A stretch of 27,146 bases of DNA from CAYMRB01 sp964392615 (lineage in GTDB: Bacteria > Planctomycetota > UBA8108), in NCBI GenBank assembly GCA_964392615.1, contig CAYMRB010000081.1, forward strand, positions 1-27,146, read 5' to 3'. Below the pieces are notes generated by a model. That model worked only from the letters and a program-made list of their open reading frames with translations, searched no databases and had not been told where the DNA came from. The translations under genes and the position numbers were made by a program. Shown here piece after piece: positions 5,587 through 14,135 of the stretch (its first letter is position 1; each line of letters starts with the position of its first letter).

Positions 5587-8028
5587 CTAATCGCATCGAG
5601 GATACGATGCACACCCCAGATCGCCCCGCGAGCCGGCCGCGTCCGGATCCGGACCGCACGGGTCGCTCGTCGGCCCGGGAGCCGCGGGCGGCGGCCCCTG
5701 CGCGAACAGATAGCGCAGACTGGCGACCGCGTCCGTCAGCAGGACTGCGCCGTCGTTGTCGAAGTCCTGCGTCTCCTTGCACGTCGTATCGGGCCCCTGC
5801 GCGAACAGGTAGTTGAGCGTGTGCACGGCATCGCTCAGCGTGACGTTGCCGTCGCCGTCCGAATCCGCGCGGTGGAACGTCGGACGCTCGCCTCCACCTC
5901 CTCGCGTGCCGGCGCGATAGTGCTCGTCGATGCGATCACTGTCGAAGCCCTCGCCGTCGAGGTCATCGAGGGCCACGCCGTAGACGGCAACCTCGTCGAT
6001 TCGCCCGATGAAGTCACCACCGGTGTTCAACGCGGTGCCGTCGGGTGCCAGCGTCCCCTGCCCGAGCCCGCCGATGGCGATGTCGTCCGTGTGCGAGTAC
6101 AGGCGATCCGCACCGAAGCGGGTCTCGACCTCCTCGCCGTCGAGATACGCCGTCACGCGTCCATCGAAGTCCCCGAAGACGTCGTTCTCCGACGCCGACA
6201 GCACGAGAACCGCGTGATACGTCTCCCCCGCTTCGATCTCTGCCGGCACAGAGATGGGCCCCCAGATCTCCTGGCCGAGATTCCACGCCGACATCACGAG
6301 CGTATCCAGACCATCGATCTGCTGCACGATGAGGTTCAGCCCGCGCGTCGTGCCGCCCTGCTCCCACAGCACGCGCGGCTCCACATCGATCACGTCCGCA
6401 GCGAACCAGAGCTCGACCGAGAAAGCGACGCTCGCGGGGACGAGATTGATCAGCGGGTGATCGGGAATCAGGACCTTCGCGCCGAACCCGTCGAACGCCG
6501 CCGACGGATCGTCGGGCTCGGCCGGCAGGAGCGATGCGTCACCGAGCGTGACGAAGCCCGCGTACGTGCCGTCGGCCGCCGCGCCTGCCCCGCCGAGGTT
6601 GCCCGCGGTCACGGCGCCCTCATCCTCGCCGAGCCGCCAGTAGCCGACCGCGCCGTCGCCGACGATCAGAGCGGGATACCCCGGCTCGGGAACGCGGACG
6701 ACGATCGTCGCCGGCTCGCAGTCGCCATTCTCGGGAGCGACCGAGTAGAGCCACTCTCCGACCGGCGGATCGATGTCCGCGTAGGATTCGAGATCGCCGT
6801 CGATCGTCGCGATCACCTCGTCTCCGCGCTGCACGTCGATGCTCGTGTACGGGAAGCGATTCGCCCACGCGAGCTCGACGCTCCCGCGCGGTCGGCTCAC
6901 GGTCAGACCGGCGATGCAACCGTCGACCCGCGAGCGCAGGGAACGACACGGCTCGCCCGGGACGTCGAAGATCAGCTCGTAGTCGAGCACGCCCGGCTCG
7001 GCGGCGTCGTCGACGAACCGGGGAGGAGCCACCGGAGCGCTGGCCGCGAGCACCGCGCCGTTTCGCAGCACGCGCACGCTCGTCTCGTCGCCGTTCGTCC
7101 ACGTCAGCGTCACGACCCCTGCGTCGACCGAAGTCTCCAGCTCTCCAGGACACCGCGGGTTCGAGCCGGCCGCGAAGTGCGCCAGAACGCGGCTGTCGCT
7201 CCGGTCGCCGTCATCGTCAGGGTCGTCGAGCGGCACGGCGTAGGCCGCGACCTCATCGATCCAGCCGGTGAAGCTCCCGCCGTCGCCCGGGTTCGTGACG
7301 TCCGGAAACAGCGTGTTGACGTGAATGCCGCCGATCGCTCCGTCATCGCCGTGCGAGTAGAGCTGGTCGGCGCCGGTCTCGCTCGCGAACTCGACGCCGT
7401 CGAGATAGCCGGTGAGGCGACCATCGAAGTCACCGAACTCCGCGTCGTCGGAAGCGTCGAGCACGAGGACCGCGTGGTAGACCTCCCCAGCCTCGATCGG
7501 CGCGCGCACGGCGATCGGCCCCCACGCCTGCTCGGCTCGATTCCAGGCGGACATGTAGAGATAGGCCTCTCCGTCGACCTCCTGGACGAACAGGTTGAGC
7601 CCGCGGGTGGCGCCTCCTTGCTCGTAGAGCATGCCCGGCACGACGTCCACGAAATCGGCCAGGAACCAGAGCTCGATCGTGCGCGCCGGGTACGGGCCGC
7701 CGGTGTTGATCGACGGATGATCCGGAATCTGCACCTCGGCGCTGAAGCCGTCGAACGCGACGGACGAGTCGTCATCTTCGAAGAGAAGTCCGTCCTCCTC
7801 GAGCAACACGCCGCCGACGTACGTGCCATCGAGCGGCACCGCACTGCCGAGGCTCGCGGCGACCACGCCGTCCGGCTCCCCCAGACGCCAATAGGCAATC
7901 GGCCGATCTGCGCGGACCTCGTCGACGTAATCCGCGCGCGTATCGAGGCGCGGCGCGGCGACAGCGACAGCGACAAGAGCAGCGAGAACGCAAACGACGA
8001 CCCCGTGATGACCCGTGCGGCGCGACAT
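5587..8028 (-). CDS. secreted LamG-repeat protein with dockerin-like calcium domain
   Basis: An 813-residue exported protein. It has a signal peptide (about 1-25), a first LamG/concanavalin-like domain (about 33-290) and two fibronectin-like beta segments (about 295-440). A second LamG domain (about 445-700) is clearly a duplicate of the first (shared YWRLGE, IPDHP, EQGGTTRGLNL, YSHxDD). The end is a dockerin-type domain (about 715-780) with two EF-hand-like loops (DSDGDGNVTLSD and DFDNDGAVLLTD), each followed by a hydrophobic helix ending YLFAQGP. The tail CGPDP...GCASYPRC has the style of planctomycete dockerin-like C-termini. GGAGG lies 5 bases before the ATG. LamG domains usually bind sugars, so a cell-surface or secreted carbohydrate-binding role next to the sulfatase is likely. 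No catalytic domain is seen. Confidence 0.9.
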   Translation of the reverse strand: MSRRTGHHGVVVCVLAALVAVAVAAPRLDTRADYVDEVRADRPIAYWRLGEPDGVVAASLGSAVPLDGTYVGGVLLEEDGLLFEDDDSSVAFDGFSAEVQIPDHPSINTGGPYPARTIELWFLADFVDVVPGMLYEQGGATRGLNLFVQEVDGEAYLYMSAWNRAEQAWGPIAVRAPIEAGEVYHAVLVLDASDDAEFGDFDGRLTGYLDGVEFASETGADQLYSHGDDGAIGGIHVNTLFPDVTNPGDGGSFTGWIDEVAAYAVPLDDPDDDGDRSDSRVLAHFAAGSNPRCPGELETSVDAGVVTLTWTNGDETSVRVLRNGAVLAASAPVAPPRFVDDAAEPGVLDYELIFDVPGEPCRSLRSRVDGCIAGLTVSRPRGSVELAWANRFPYTSIDVQRGDEVIATIDGDLESYADIDPPVGEWLYSVAPENGDCEPATIVVRVPEPGYPALIVGDGAVGYWRLGEDEGAVTAGNLGGAGAAADGTYAGFVTLGDASLLPAEPDDPSAAFDGFGAKVLIPDHPLINLVPASVAFSVELWFAADVIDVEPRVLWEQGGTTRGLNLIVQQIDGLDTLVMSAWNLGQEIWGPISVPAEIEAGETYHAVLVLSASENDVFGDFDGRVTAYLDGEEVETRFGADRLYSHTDDIAIGGLGQGTLAPDGTALNTGGDFIGRIDEVAVYGVALDDLDGEGFDSDRIDEHYRAGTRGGGGERPTFHRADSDGDGNVTLSDAVHTLNYLFAQGPDTTCKETQDFDNDGAVLLTDAVASLRYLFAQGPPPAAPGPTSDPCGPDPDAAGSRGDLGCASYPRCD

Positions 8029-8134
8029 GAGATCCTCCCGACACCCTCTGAGATCATGAGCTTGGCAGCCGCGCCCGAGCGACTCGAAGCTCCGCTGATT
8101 CTATCGGGCGCCGCGGTGGAATCTCAACGGGTTG

Positions 8135-9058
8135 TCAGTCCGACGCCGACGGCCCGACGCACTCGAGCAGCTGTTCGAGGTGCGTGATGACGATGTCCGG
8201 CTCGACCGCGCGGCAACTCTCGTCGTCCTCACGCCGCCGCAGCGAGCGCTGATCGCCCGCGAAGAGCGCCGTTCGACAGCCGAGGCGTGCGGCCGGACAC
8301 ACGTCGTTGCGCTGGTCGTTGCCGACGTACAGCACGGCGTCCGGCTCGAGGCCCGACAGCGTACGAAGTCGCTCGAGCACGGTCGCGAAGAGGCGCGTGG
8401 ACGGCTTGGCCTCGAGACGGCGCCACGACCACTCGCAGAGGCTCGCGTCGAATCCCAGCTCCTCGACCCGCGCCCCCAGAAGCGCCTGGAACAGCCACGG
8501 GGTGAAGACCTGCGCGTTCGACACGATGCCGAGCTCGACGTCGCGGTGCGCCAGAGCTTCCACCGTCTGTCGAGCGCCGGGCATCGGCCACACGGGATTG
8601 ACACGACACTCGTAGTCGAGCGCGAACGCGACGAGGTCCGGATCGTCGAGCCGGTCGCCGTCGCGGACACCGAGCTCGGCGAGCACGCGGCGCCACACAT
8701 CGCGAATGTCGACTTCGGGCTGGTCGATGCCGCCGTCTCGCGCCGTCTCGTGGTCTGCAGCGATCGTCGCGACGAACGCGTCGACAGCACGCTGCGCGAC
8801 CGTGCGCCGCTCTTCCTCCGCGACGCCCCAGTGCGCCAGGCTCGCCTCGACCGCGTCCGCGCGCGACGCGGCGGCGAGCGTTCCGACGTCGCCGCTGCCC
8901 GACACGAGAAGCGTCCCGTACACGTCGAAGAGGACCGCTCGCACGCCGTCGAGGCGCTCCAGCCGCGGCGCGACACCGGTCGGCAACGGCTCGAGAGGGC
9001 CGCACAGAGCGCGAATCAACGCGAGCAATTCGTCCGTAGGCGACATGCCGGGGGTCAT
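8135..9058 (-). CDS. HAD-superfamily hydrolase in the glucosylglycerate cluster
   Basis: A 307-residue HAD protein with all four motifs: I FDVYGTLL (nucleophile D45), II SNAQ, III lysine in AKPS, IV GNDQRNDV. The cap is helical (class C1). It starts at an ATG overlapping the stop of the upstream glycosyltransferase (ATGA), so it is translationally coupled to that enzyme and to GpgS. By context it could be the phosphatase that removes the 3-phosphate from glucosyl-3-phosphoglycerate or its mannosylated product. Against this, motif I has Tyr instead of the second Asp that HAD phosphatases use as acid/base (DxD); DxYGTL is typical of 2-haloacid dehalogenase relatives. The family is certain, the reaction is not. 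Confidence 0.85.
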   Translation of the reverse strand: MTPGMSPTDELLALIRALCGPLEPLPTGVAPRLERLDGVRAVLFDVYGTLLVSGSGDVGTLAAASRADAVEASLAHWGVAEEERRTVAQRAVDAFVATIAADHETARDGGIDQPEVDIRDVWRRVLAELGVRDGDRLDDPDLVAFALDYECRVNPVWPMPGARQTVEALAHRDVELGIVSNAQVFTPWLFQALLGARVEELGFDASLCEWSWRRLEAKPSTRLFATVLERLRTLSGLEPDAVLYVGNDQRNDVCPAARLGCRTALFAGDQRSLRRREDDESCRAVEPDIVITHLEQLLECVGPSASD

Positions 9059-10551
9059 GACCGTAGCAGGCGAAACCGCGCCGGCGCGAGGAACGCGTCG
9101 AGGATGCGGCCGGCGTCGAGTCCACCGACGGGCTCGACGTCGGCATCGAGCAGCTGTCGATAGGCAGCCACGAGCCGTTCGCCGTAGCTCGCCATGCTGA
9201 ACTGCTGCTCGATCGTGAGACGATTGCCCTCCAGAGTGCGCGCGGAGAGCGGCGTCGCGTCGAGCTCGTGCGGCTCGATCTCCGATCGTGCCTCCGCCGA
9301 CGCACAGAGCCGCCGAATCACGCGCTCTTGCATCGACGCGTCCAGCGCGCCGAAGTCGACCCGATCCCCGACCACGGCGGCGGCGACCGCCTCGTCCGCC
9401 TTCACGATGTCCGCGCCGCGTCCGTAGGCCTCCAGCATCCGACGCATCCCCGCTCGCACACGCTTCGCGAACGAGCCCCGTTCGAGCCAGTCCAGCGGCA
9501 CGAGGATCCGGCCGTACAGTCCTCGCAGCCGCAACCCGGCCGCGGCGAAGTCGCCGGTGATTTCCGGGAGATCCCGTCCGACGAGCTGACGCTCGACCAA
9601 CCACGGCTCCAGGAAACACATCCCGAAGCCCTCGGCCAAGCTCGTCGTCACGACGCGATGCGCGGCGCGCAGGAGATCGAAGAAGCCCATGTCGCTGCGT
9701 TCGCCGATGCCGAGCTCGATGGGCAGACCCAACTCGGCCGCCACGGCCTCCCAGCGAGCGTGCTGCTCGGCCTCCGCCGGATTCAGCGGCGTCAAGCTCG
9801 TCGCGAAAAGATCGCCGTCTCGCGCGACGGCCGCCCACAGCAGAAGCTCGCCGAGGTTCTTGCGTCCGATGCCCCGCGTCGGGTACAGGATCACGCGATC
9901 CGCCGCAACGCGCAGAGATGCCGCGGACGAGGCGGGCGGCGCGGGAGCGACCGGATTCGGCAGGAGATGCAGCCGCGCCTCGCGGACGCCCCCGAGGTGG
10001 AGCACACCGCGATCGCGCCGATTCAGCACCGCGTAGTGAACGTGGGGAGCGTGCGGGTAGATCCGAGCAGCGCGGTCGGCTTCGACGTGCTCGGCGAAGT
10101 ACCGCGCCAGAAACCGATAGTTCGCCGGACGGCCGTCTTCCGCGAAGTCGTGGATCTGCAGGAGGACGCGTTCGCCATCGGAGGCGAGGTGTGCGGGTAG
10201 CGACGTGAACGCAGGGTTCTTGCCGAGCGCGTGATTGTGGAAGTGCCACAGGTCCGGCGCTCGCCCCAACGCGCGCCGCGCCGCGCCGCGCAGCTCAGCG
10301 AGCAGCTCCCATTCGTCCGGCACGGCGCCGAATCGGGCGTAGGCCAGGCCGGGGACGACCTCGACCGGCATCCCCTCCGGCATCGCGACGTGCGGCGCCT
10401 CGCCCGTCAGAACACACGCACGGACGCCGGTGCCGACGCCGTCCCCAGCGAGACTGCCAGTGAGCGAGTCCAACGCCCGGCGGATGACCTCGGTGACGCC
10501 TCCGAGCCGCAGGTGATGGTGGACAATCGCAACGTCGAACGCCTGGGTCAC
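9055..10551 (-). CDS. GT4-type glycosyltransferase, glucosylglycerate cluster
   Basis: A 498-residue GT-B fold glycosyltransferase. The N-terminal acceptor domain starts IVHHHLRLGGVTEVIRRAL (Gly-rich GGV loop). The C-terminal nucleotide-sugar domain begins near 220 with VILYPTRGIGRKN (basic R-K pair that binds the donor diphosphate) and carries the EGFGMCFLEP motif, whose two Glu correspond to the E-x7-E of family GT4. It starts at a GTG overlapping the GpgS stop (GTGA) and overlaps the HAD gene, so it is third in a tight minus-strand operon. Likely role: transfer of a second sugar to glucosyl(-3-phospho)glycerate, as in mannosylglucosylglycerate synthesis known from Petrotoga and Rhodopirellula. 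The sugar and acceptor cannot be read from sequence. Confidence 0.87.
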   Translation of the reverse strand: MTQAFDVAIVHHHLRLGGVTEVIRRALDSLTGSLAGDGVGTGVRACVLTGEAPHVAMPEGMPVEVVPGLAYARFGAVPDEWELLAELRGAARRALGRAPDLWHFHNHALGKNPAFTSLPAHLASDGERVLLQIHDFAEDGRPANYRFLARYFAEHVEADRAARIYPHAPHVHYAVLNRRDRGVLHLGGVREARLHLLPNPVAPAPPASSAASLRVAADRVILYPTRGIGRKNLGELLLWAAVARDGDLFATSLTPLNPAEAEQHARWEAVAAELGLPIELGIGERSDMGFFDLLRAAHRVVTTSLAEGFGMCFLEPWLVERQLVGRDLPEITGDFAAAGLRLRGLYGRILVPLDWLERGSFAKRVRAGMRRMLEAYGRGADIVKADEAVAAAVVGDRVDFGALDASMQERVIRRLCASAEARSEIEPHELDATPLSARTLEGNRLTIEQQFSMASYGERLVAAYRQLLDADVEPVGGLDAGRILDAFLAPARFRLLRS

Positions 10552-11513
10552 GACTTCTCAAACTTCTCCTGATAGGCCGGGATCGTGATCATCGGCGGGC
10601 GTTCCTCCTCGACGATCTCGTACTCCACCAGCTCGTGCTGACCGTCCTTGACCTGGAACTGGCGCAGAACGGTCATGGGCTCGACGTGCTCGAGCGGCAG
10701 CTGGCGCTGCAGGAACGTCTGCAGGATCCCGAACGCCATTCGTCCGAGATCGGTCGTCGGCTGGTTGCGGTGCACCCGCTGATCGAGGTCGGTCTGCCCG
10801 ATCGCGGCGAGCCCCCAGCGATTGTATACGTCGAGCAAGTGCGCGGTCTCGACACCGTACCCGATCGGAAACGCGATCTGCTCGAGAACGGATCGTCGCA
10901 CCGCATACTCGCCTGAGAGCGGCTGGACGATCGAGGCGAGCTCGGGAACGAGCAGCGAGAAAAGCGGCCGCACGAGAATCTCGGTGACGCGCCCGCCGCC
11001 GCTCGGCCGTACTCCCTGCGAAAAGACCAGCGGCCGGTCGTAGAACGCCTTCACGTAGCTGATCTCGGAATGGTACACGAGCGGCGCGATCAGCCCGTAC
11101 GCGAAGCGCGGATGGATATTCGAGATGTCGGCGTCCACGTAGACGATGATGTCGCCACGTAGCTGGTAGATCGCCTTCCAGAGGTTCTCGCCCTTGCCGC
11201 GCTTTGGCTCGAGGTCCGGCAGGATCTCGTCGGCGCGGTAGACATCGGCGCCGTAGTTCGCGGCGACCTCGCACGTCCGATCGGTGGACCCGGAATCGAT
11301 GACCGCGATCTCGTCGAGCAGCGGATATCGATCCATGAGCTCGGACTTGAAGATCACGACCTCCTTGCCGATCGTCTTTTCCTCGTTGAGGGTCGGCAGG
11401 CACAGGGAGATCGTCAGTCCCTGCTCTTCCTTCTTGTTCGTCAGCGCGACGAGGTCCCAGAAGTCCGAGTGGTGGAACGTATTGCTGCGCAGCCAGTTCT
11501 CAGCCTTCGTCAC
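10548..11513 (-). CDS. gpgS: glucosyl-3-phosphoglycerate synthase
   Basis: A 321-residue GT-A glycosyltransferase of family GT81. It transfers glucose from a nucleotide donor to 3-phosphoglycerate, the first step of glucosylglycerate and related compatible solutes or polysaccharide primers. Seen: CLPTLNEEKTIG (about 38-49), IDSGSTDRT, the KRGKGENLW donor loop, the metal-binding DAD at 127-129 (YVDADI), GGGRVTEILVRPL, PLSGEYAVRR and PIGYGVETAHLLD, all hallmark stretches of GpgS. I chose the GTG at 11513, preceded by GGGGGG, rather than the upstream ATG at 11543, because the known proteins begin shortly before the first beta strand. Either start overlaps the M20-like gene (14 or 44 bases). It is the second gene of the minus-strand operon. 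Confidence 0.92.
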   Translation of the reverse strand: MTKAENWLRSNTFHHSDFWDLVALTNKKEEQGLTISLCLPTLNEEKTIGKEVVIFKSELMDRYPLLDEIAVIDSGSTDRTCEVAANYGADVYRADEILPDLEPKRGKGENLWKAIYQLRGDIIVYVDADISNIHPRFAYGLIAPLVYHSEISYVKAFYDRPLVFSQGVRPSGGGRVTEILVRPLFSLLVPELASIVQPLSGEYAVRRSVLEQIAFPIGYGVETAHLLDVYNRWGLAAIGQTDLDQRVHRNQPTTDLGRMAFGILQTFLQRQLPLEHVEPMTVLRQFQVKDGQHELVEYEIVEEERPPMITIPAYQEKFEKS

Positions 11514-12693
11514 AGTACCCCCCGTCGATGGCGAGCAGGACACCCACGAGCTGTGCCATGCCCGTGTACATGGACTCTATGGAGAGCGCCTCGTTGATCT
11601 TGTTGAGCCTTCGACCGTTCGCGATACCGACGGTTACCGCGGGGATGTCCTCATCGATCAACGCGGAGAGCTCCGACGTGCTCGGCGCGATACGGGGGGA
11701 GATCGACAGAGCGTCGAGGATGCTCCGCGTTCGACCGACGAGCGGATGTGCGAATCGAATACCGCCGGGCTCGCGACGTGCGAACTCGAAGAGATCGACC
11801 GAGGCACCGGTATCGGACGCGACCTCCGCGCAGATGTCCTCGATCTGGCTCCACACCTCGGCCGCCCTGTCCTGGGACTCGCTGCGCACCTCGAACTGCA
11901 GGTTCGCAGAGGTCGCCACGGAGGTGAATGACGATCCGCCGCTGATGCGGCTCAAGGCGATGCTCGTGCGCGGCCGCCACGGTCGCGGGATCTCCAGGAT
12001 CCGGTCGATGATCGTGTTGAGCGTCAGGATCGCGCTGCCCGCGCCGAAGCGGGTCCAGTCGTAGACATCGGGCAGGTTGCACTCGATCTCACCGCGCACC
12101 ATGCCGATCGATTTATAGCTCAACCGGCCGAGAAGCGTGCCCTCGACGCAGATTCCGGCGCGAATCGGCGTCGGCCGGTTCGCGAGGAAGAACCGCAGCC
12201 CCTCGAGGTTGCCCCGCCCCAGGCTGCGGCTTGCTCCCATCATCAGGAGGTCGCTCTGCAGCCGGATGCCGGCCGCCTCGAGAAGCGTCGGCAGGGTCGC
12301 GAGCGCGGCCAGCCCGAGGCTGTCGTCGCCGAGTCCGGCGCCACGGATCATGCTCTCATCGACCACCGTGCTGTGGTCGACGTCGACCGGGAAGACGGTA
12401 TCTGTATGCGCGACGAGAAGGAGCGTCGAGTCCTTCTCGGTGCCGGGAAGAACGCCGAAAACGTTGTTCTTCTCGTCGGTGGAGCAGTTCTCGAGATAGC
12501 ACTCGTTGAACCGGTCCTGCAGGAACGAAACGCGCTGCTCCTCAGCGAACGTCGGCGCCGGGATCTCGCCGATCATGATGAGGTTCGTCAGCAGCGACTC
12601 CTTGATGCTCGCGGTCGTCTCGACGAGGTGTGGAAGGAGCTCGAGGATCGAGTCGAACGTGTCCGTCGAGGGCGAGGCGGCAGGCGGTTCCAC
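11500..12693 (-). CDS. M20-family metallopeptidase-like protein, probably catalytically altered
   Basis: A 397-residue protein with the M20/M28 fold. The first metal-binding motif LLLVAHTDTVFP (H96, D98) and the bridging Asp in GLGDDSLG (D123/D124) are intact, and a dimerisation domain follows (about 190-300). The usual catalytic Glu-Glu pair after the central strand (normally GEEGLG) is replaced by GASRSLGRG (153-161). The last metal His, expected a few residues before the terminal NE motif, is missing (GRRLNKINEAL). So it may bind metal incompletely or act as a non-peptidase. The start is a GTG with only a weak ribosome site. It heads the minus-strand solute operon, diverging from the second GT4. 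A link to glucosylglycerate metabolism comes only from position. Confidence 0.82.
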   Translation of the reverse strand: MEPPAASPSTDTFDSILELLPHLVETTASIKESLLTNLIMIGEIPAPTFAEEQRVSFLQDRFNECYLENCSTDEKNNVFGVLPGTEKDSTLLLVAHTDTVFPVDVDHSTVVDESMIRGAGLGDDSLGLAALATLPTLLEAAGIRLQSDLLMMGASRSLGRGNLEGLRFFLANRPTPIRAGICVEGTLLGRLSYKSIGMVRGEIECNLPDVYDWTRFGAGSAILTLNTIIDRILEIPRPWRPRTSIALSRISGGSSFTSVATSANLQFEVRSESQDRAAEVWSQIEDICAEVASDTGASVDLFEFARREPGGIRFAHPLVGRTRSILDALSISPRIAPSTSELSALIDEDIPAVTVGIANGRRLNKINEALSIESMYTGMAQLVGVLLAIDGGYCDEG

Positions 12694-12733
12694 GTGATAG
12701 AGTCCGGTAAAGCCGCTGGCGACGATTAGTCCT

Positions 12734-12760
12734 TTCGACTGGACTCGGAGCCACTATACT
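12734..12760 (+). promoter_or_regulatory. candidate sigma-70 promoter of the plus-strand solute operon
   Basis: TATACT at 12755-12760 is a near-consensus -10; the best -35 candidate is TTCGAC at 12734-12739 with a short 15-base spacer. It lies in the 185-base divergent region about 120 bases before the GT4 start. Confidence 0.3.
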
Positions 12761-12878
12761 GTGGCCCGCTACCAAGGGATGGGTAGGCTAACACGCCGGT
12801 CGACTCCTGCGAAGATGAAACCGCGTCGACAACCCGTACGAGGGTTTCTCGGACTGGCTCCCGGGGGAGGACGAAGGC

Positions 12879-14135
12879 ATGCCTGAGCGCGTCGGCTTCG
12901 TCTCCACTCGATTCGCCGGCACCGACGGAGTGTCTCTCGAGAGCGCCAAGTGGGCCGAAGTGCTGTGGCGCGACGGCCACGTGAGCTCGTGGTACGCCGG
13001 CCGACTCGACCGAGCTTCCGACGTCAGCATATGCGTGCCGGAAGCGCACTTCGCGCACGTCGAGAACCGCTGGATCAACGCGCGCATCTGGGGCAGAACG
13101 ACCCGCACGCGCCTCGTGTCGCGTCGCATCCGCGAGATGGCGCGATACCTGAAGAGCACGCTCTACGACTTCGTCGAGCGGTTTCAGATCTCGCTCTTGA
13201 TTCTCGAGAACTGCTCGACGATCCCGATGCACGTGCCGTTGGGCGTCGCCGTCAGCGAGTTCCTCTGCGAGACGGGCATGCCGGCGATCGCTCACCACCA
13301 CGACTTCGCGTGGGAGCGCAATCGATTCGAGATCAACGCGGTCCACGACTTCCTCAGCGCGGCATTTCCTCCGAGCCACTCCTGCTTGCAGCACGTCGTC
13401 ATCAACCAAGCGGCGCGCGAGGAGCTGTCCTGGCGCAAGGGCGTTCCGGCGGCGATCGTCCCGAACGTATTCGATTTCGAAAATCCTCCCCCACCGGACG
13501 ACGGCTATGCGGCCGACGTACGAAGCGAGCTCGGGCTCGGCCCCGACGACGTGATCATCCTGCAGCCGACGCGCGTCGTGCCCCGCAAGGGCATCGAGCA
13601 CGCGATCAAGCTGGTCCAGATGCTCGGCGATCCGAAGTACAAGCTCGTCATCACGCACGATGCGGGCGACGAAGGCACGGAGTACCTCGACGTGCTTCTC
13701 GAGATGGCGCGTGACGCAGGGGTCGACATTCGGTTCTTCGCGACGCGCATCGCCGACGTCCGCCACTTCGACCCGAGCGGCCGCAAAGTCTACACGCTGT
13801 GGGACGTGTATCCGCACGCCAACCTCGTGACGTACTTCAGCACGTACGAAGGCTTCGGCAACGCGCTTCTCGAGGCGATCTACTTTCGCATCCCGGTCGT
13901 GGTCAACCGGTATTCGATCTTCGCTCGCGACATCGAGCCGCGCGGCTTCCGGCTGCCGGTCATCGATGGATTCCCGACGCGTAGCGTCGTCGAACAGGTC
14001 CAGCGCCTTCTGGAGGACTCGGAGCACCGCCGCCGGACGGTCGAGCGCAATTACAAGCTGGCGAAAGGGTACTACAGCTACTCGGTGCTGCGTCGCAAGC
14101 TGCGGGCTCTGATCGCAAACGTGCGAGGTCAGTGA
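12879..14135 (+). CDS. GT4-type glycosyltransferase (candidate mannosylglucosylglycerate-type synthase)
   Basis: A 418-residue GT-B glycosyltransferase. The N-terminal domain opens VGFVSTRFAGTDGVSLESAKW, the Gly-Val acceptor loop typical of retaining GT4 enzymes. The donor domain begins near 220 (IILQPTRVVPRKGIEHAI, basic R-K pair) and carries STYEGFGNALLEAIYF with both Glu of the E-x7-E motif. GGAGG (12866-12870) precedes the ATG by 8 bases. Its stop overlaps the start of the sucrose-phosphorylase-like gene, and it diverges from the GpgS operon. It is distinct in sequence from the GT4 of the minus arm. The cluster therefore has two retaining glycosyltransferases beyond GpgS, which suggests a di- or oligosaccharide derivative of glycerate. 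GDP-mannose or UDP-glucose as donor is a guess from known pathways. Confidence 0.87.
   Translation: MPERVGFVSTRFAGTDGVSLESAKWAEVLWRDGHVSSWYAGRLDRASDVSICVPEAHFAHVENRWINARIWGRTTRTRLVSRRIREMARYLKSTLYDFVERFQISLLILENCSTIPMHVPLGVAVSEFLCETGMPAIAHHHDFAWERNRFEINAVHDFLSAAFPPSHSCLQHVVINQAAREELSWRKGVPAAIVPNVFDFENPPPPDDGYAADVRSELGLGPDDVIILQPTRVVPRKGIEHAIKLVQMLGDPKYKLVITHDAGDEGTEYLDVLLEMARDAGVDIRFFATRIADVRHFDPSGRKVYTLWDVYPHANLVTYFSTYEGFGNALLEAIYFRIPVVVNRYSIFARDIEPRGFRLPVIDGFPTRSVVEQVQRLLEDSEHRRRTVERNYKLAKGYYSYSVLRRKLRALIANVRGQ

Noticed and set aside
5593..5610. hairpin GCATCG-N6-CGATGC near the end of the LamG gene
   Set aside because: It lies in and just before the last codons, has no T run, and the sulfatase gene follows closely on the same strand, so a terminator is not supported.
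5821..8187. 788-codon plus-strand frame opposite the LamG gene
   Set aside because: It is an antisense shadow in GC-rich DNA, rich in Arg, Val and Asp; the minus strand has signal peptide, LamG repeats and calcium loops.
9058..10249. N-terminal extension of the HAD frame to 704 codons
   Set aside because: It overlaps the GT4 gene in another frame and is Arg/Ala low-complexity; the ATGA overlap gives the natural start.
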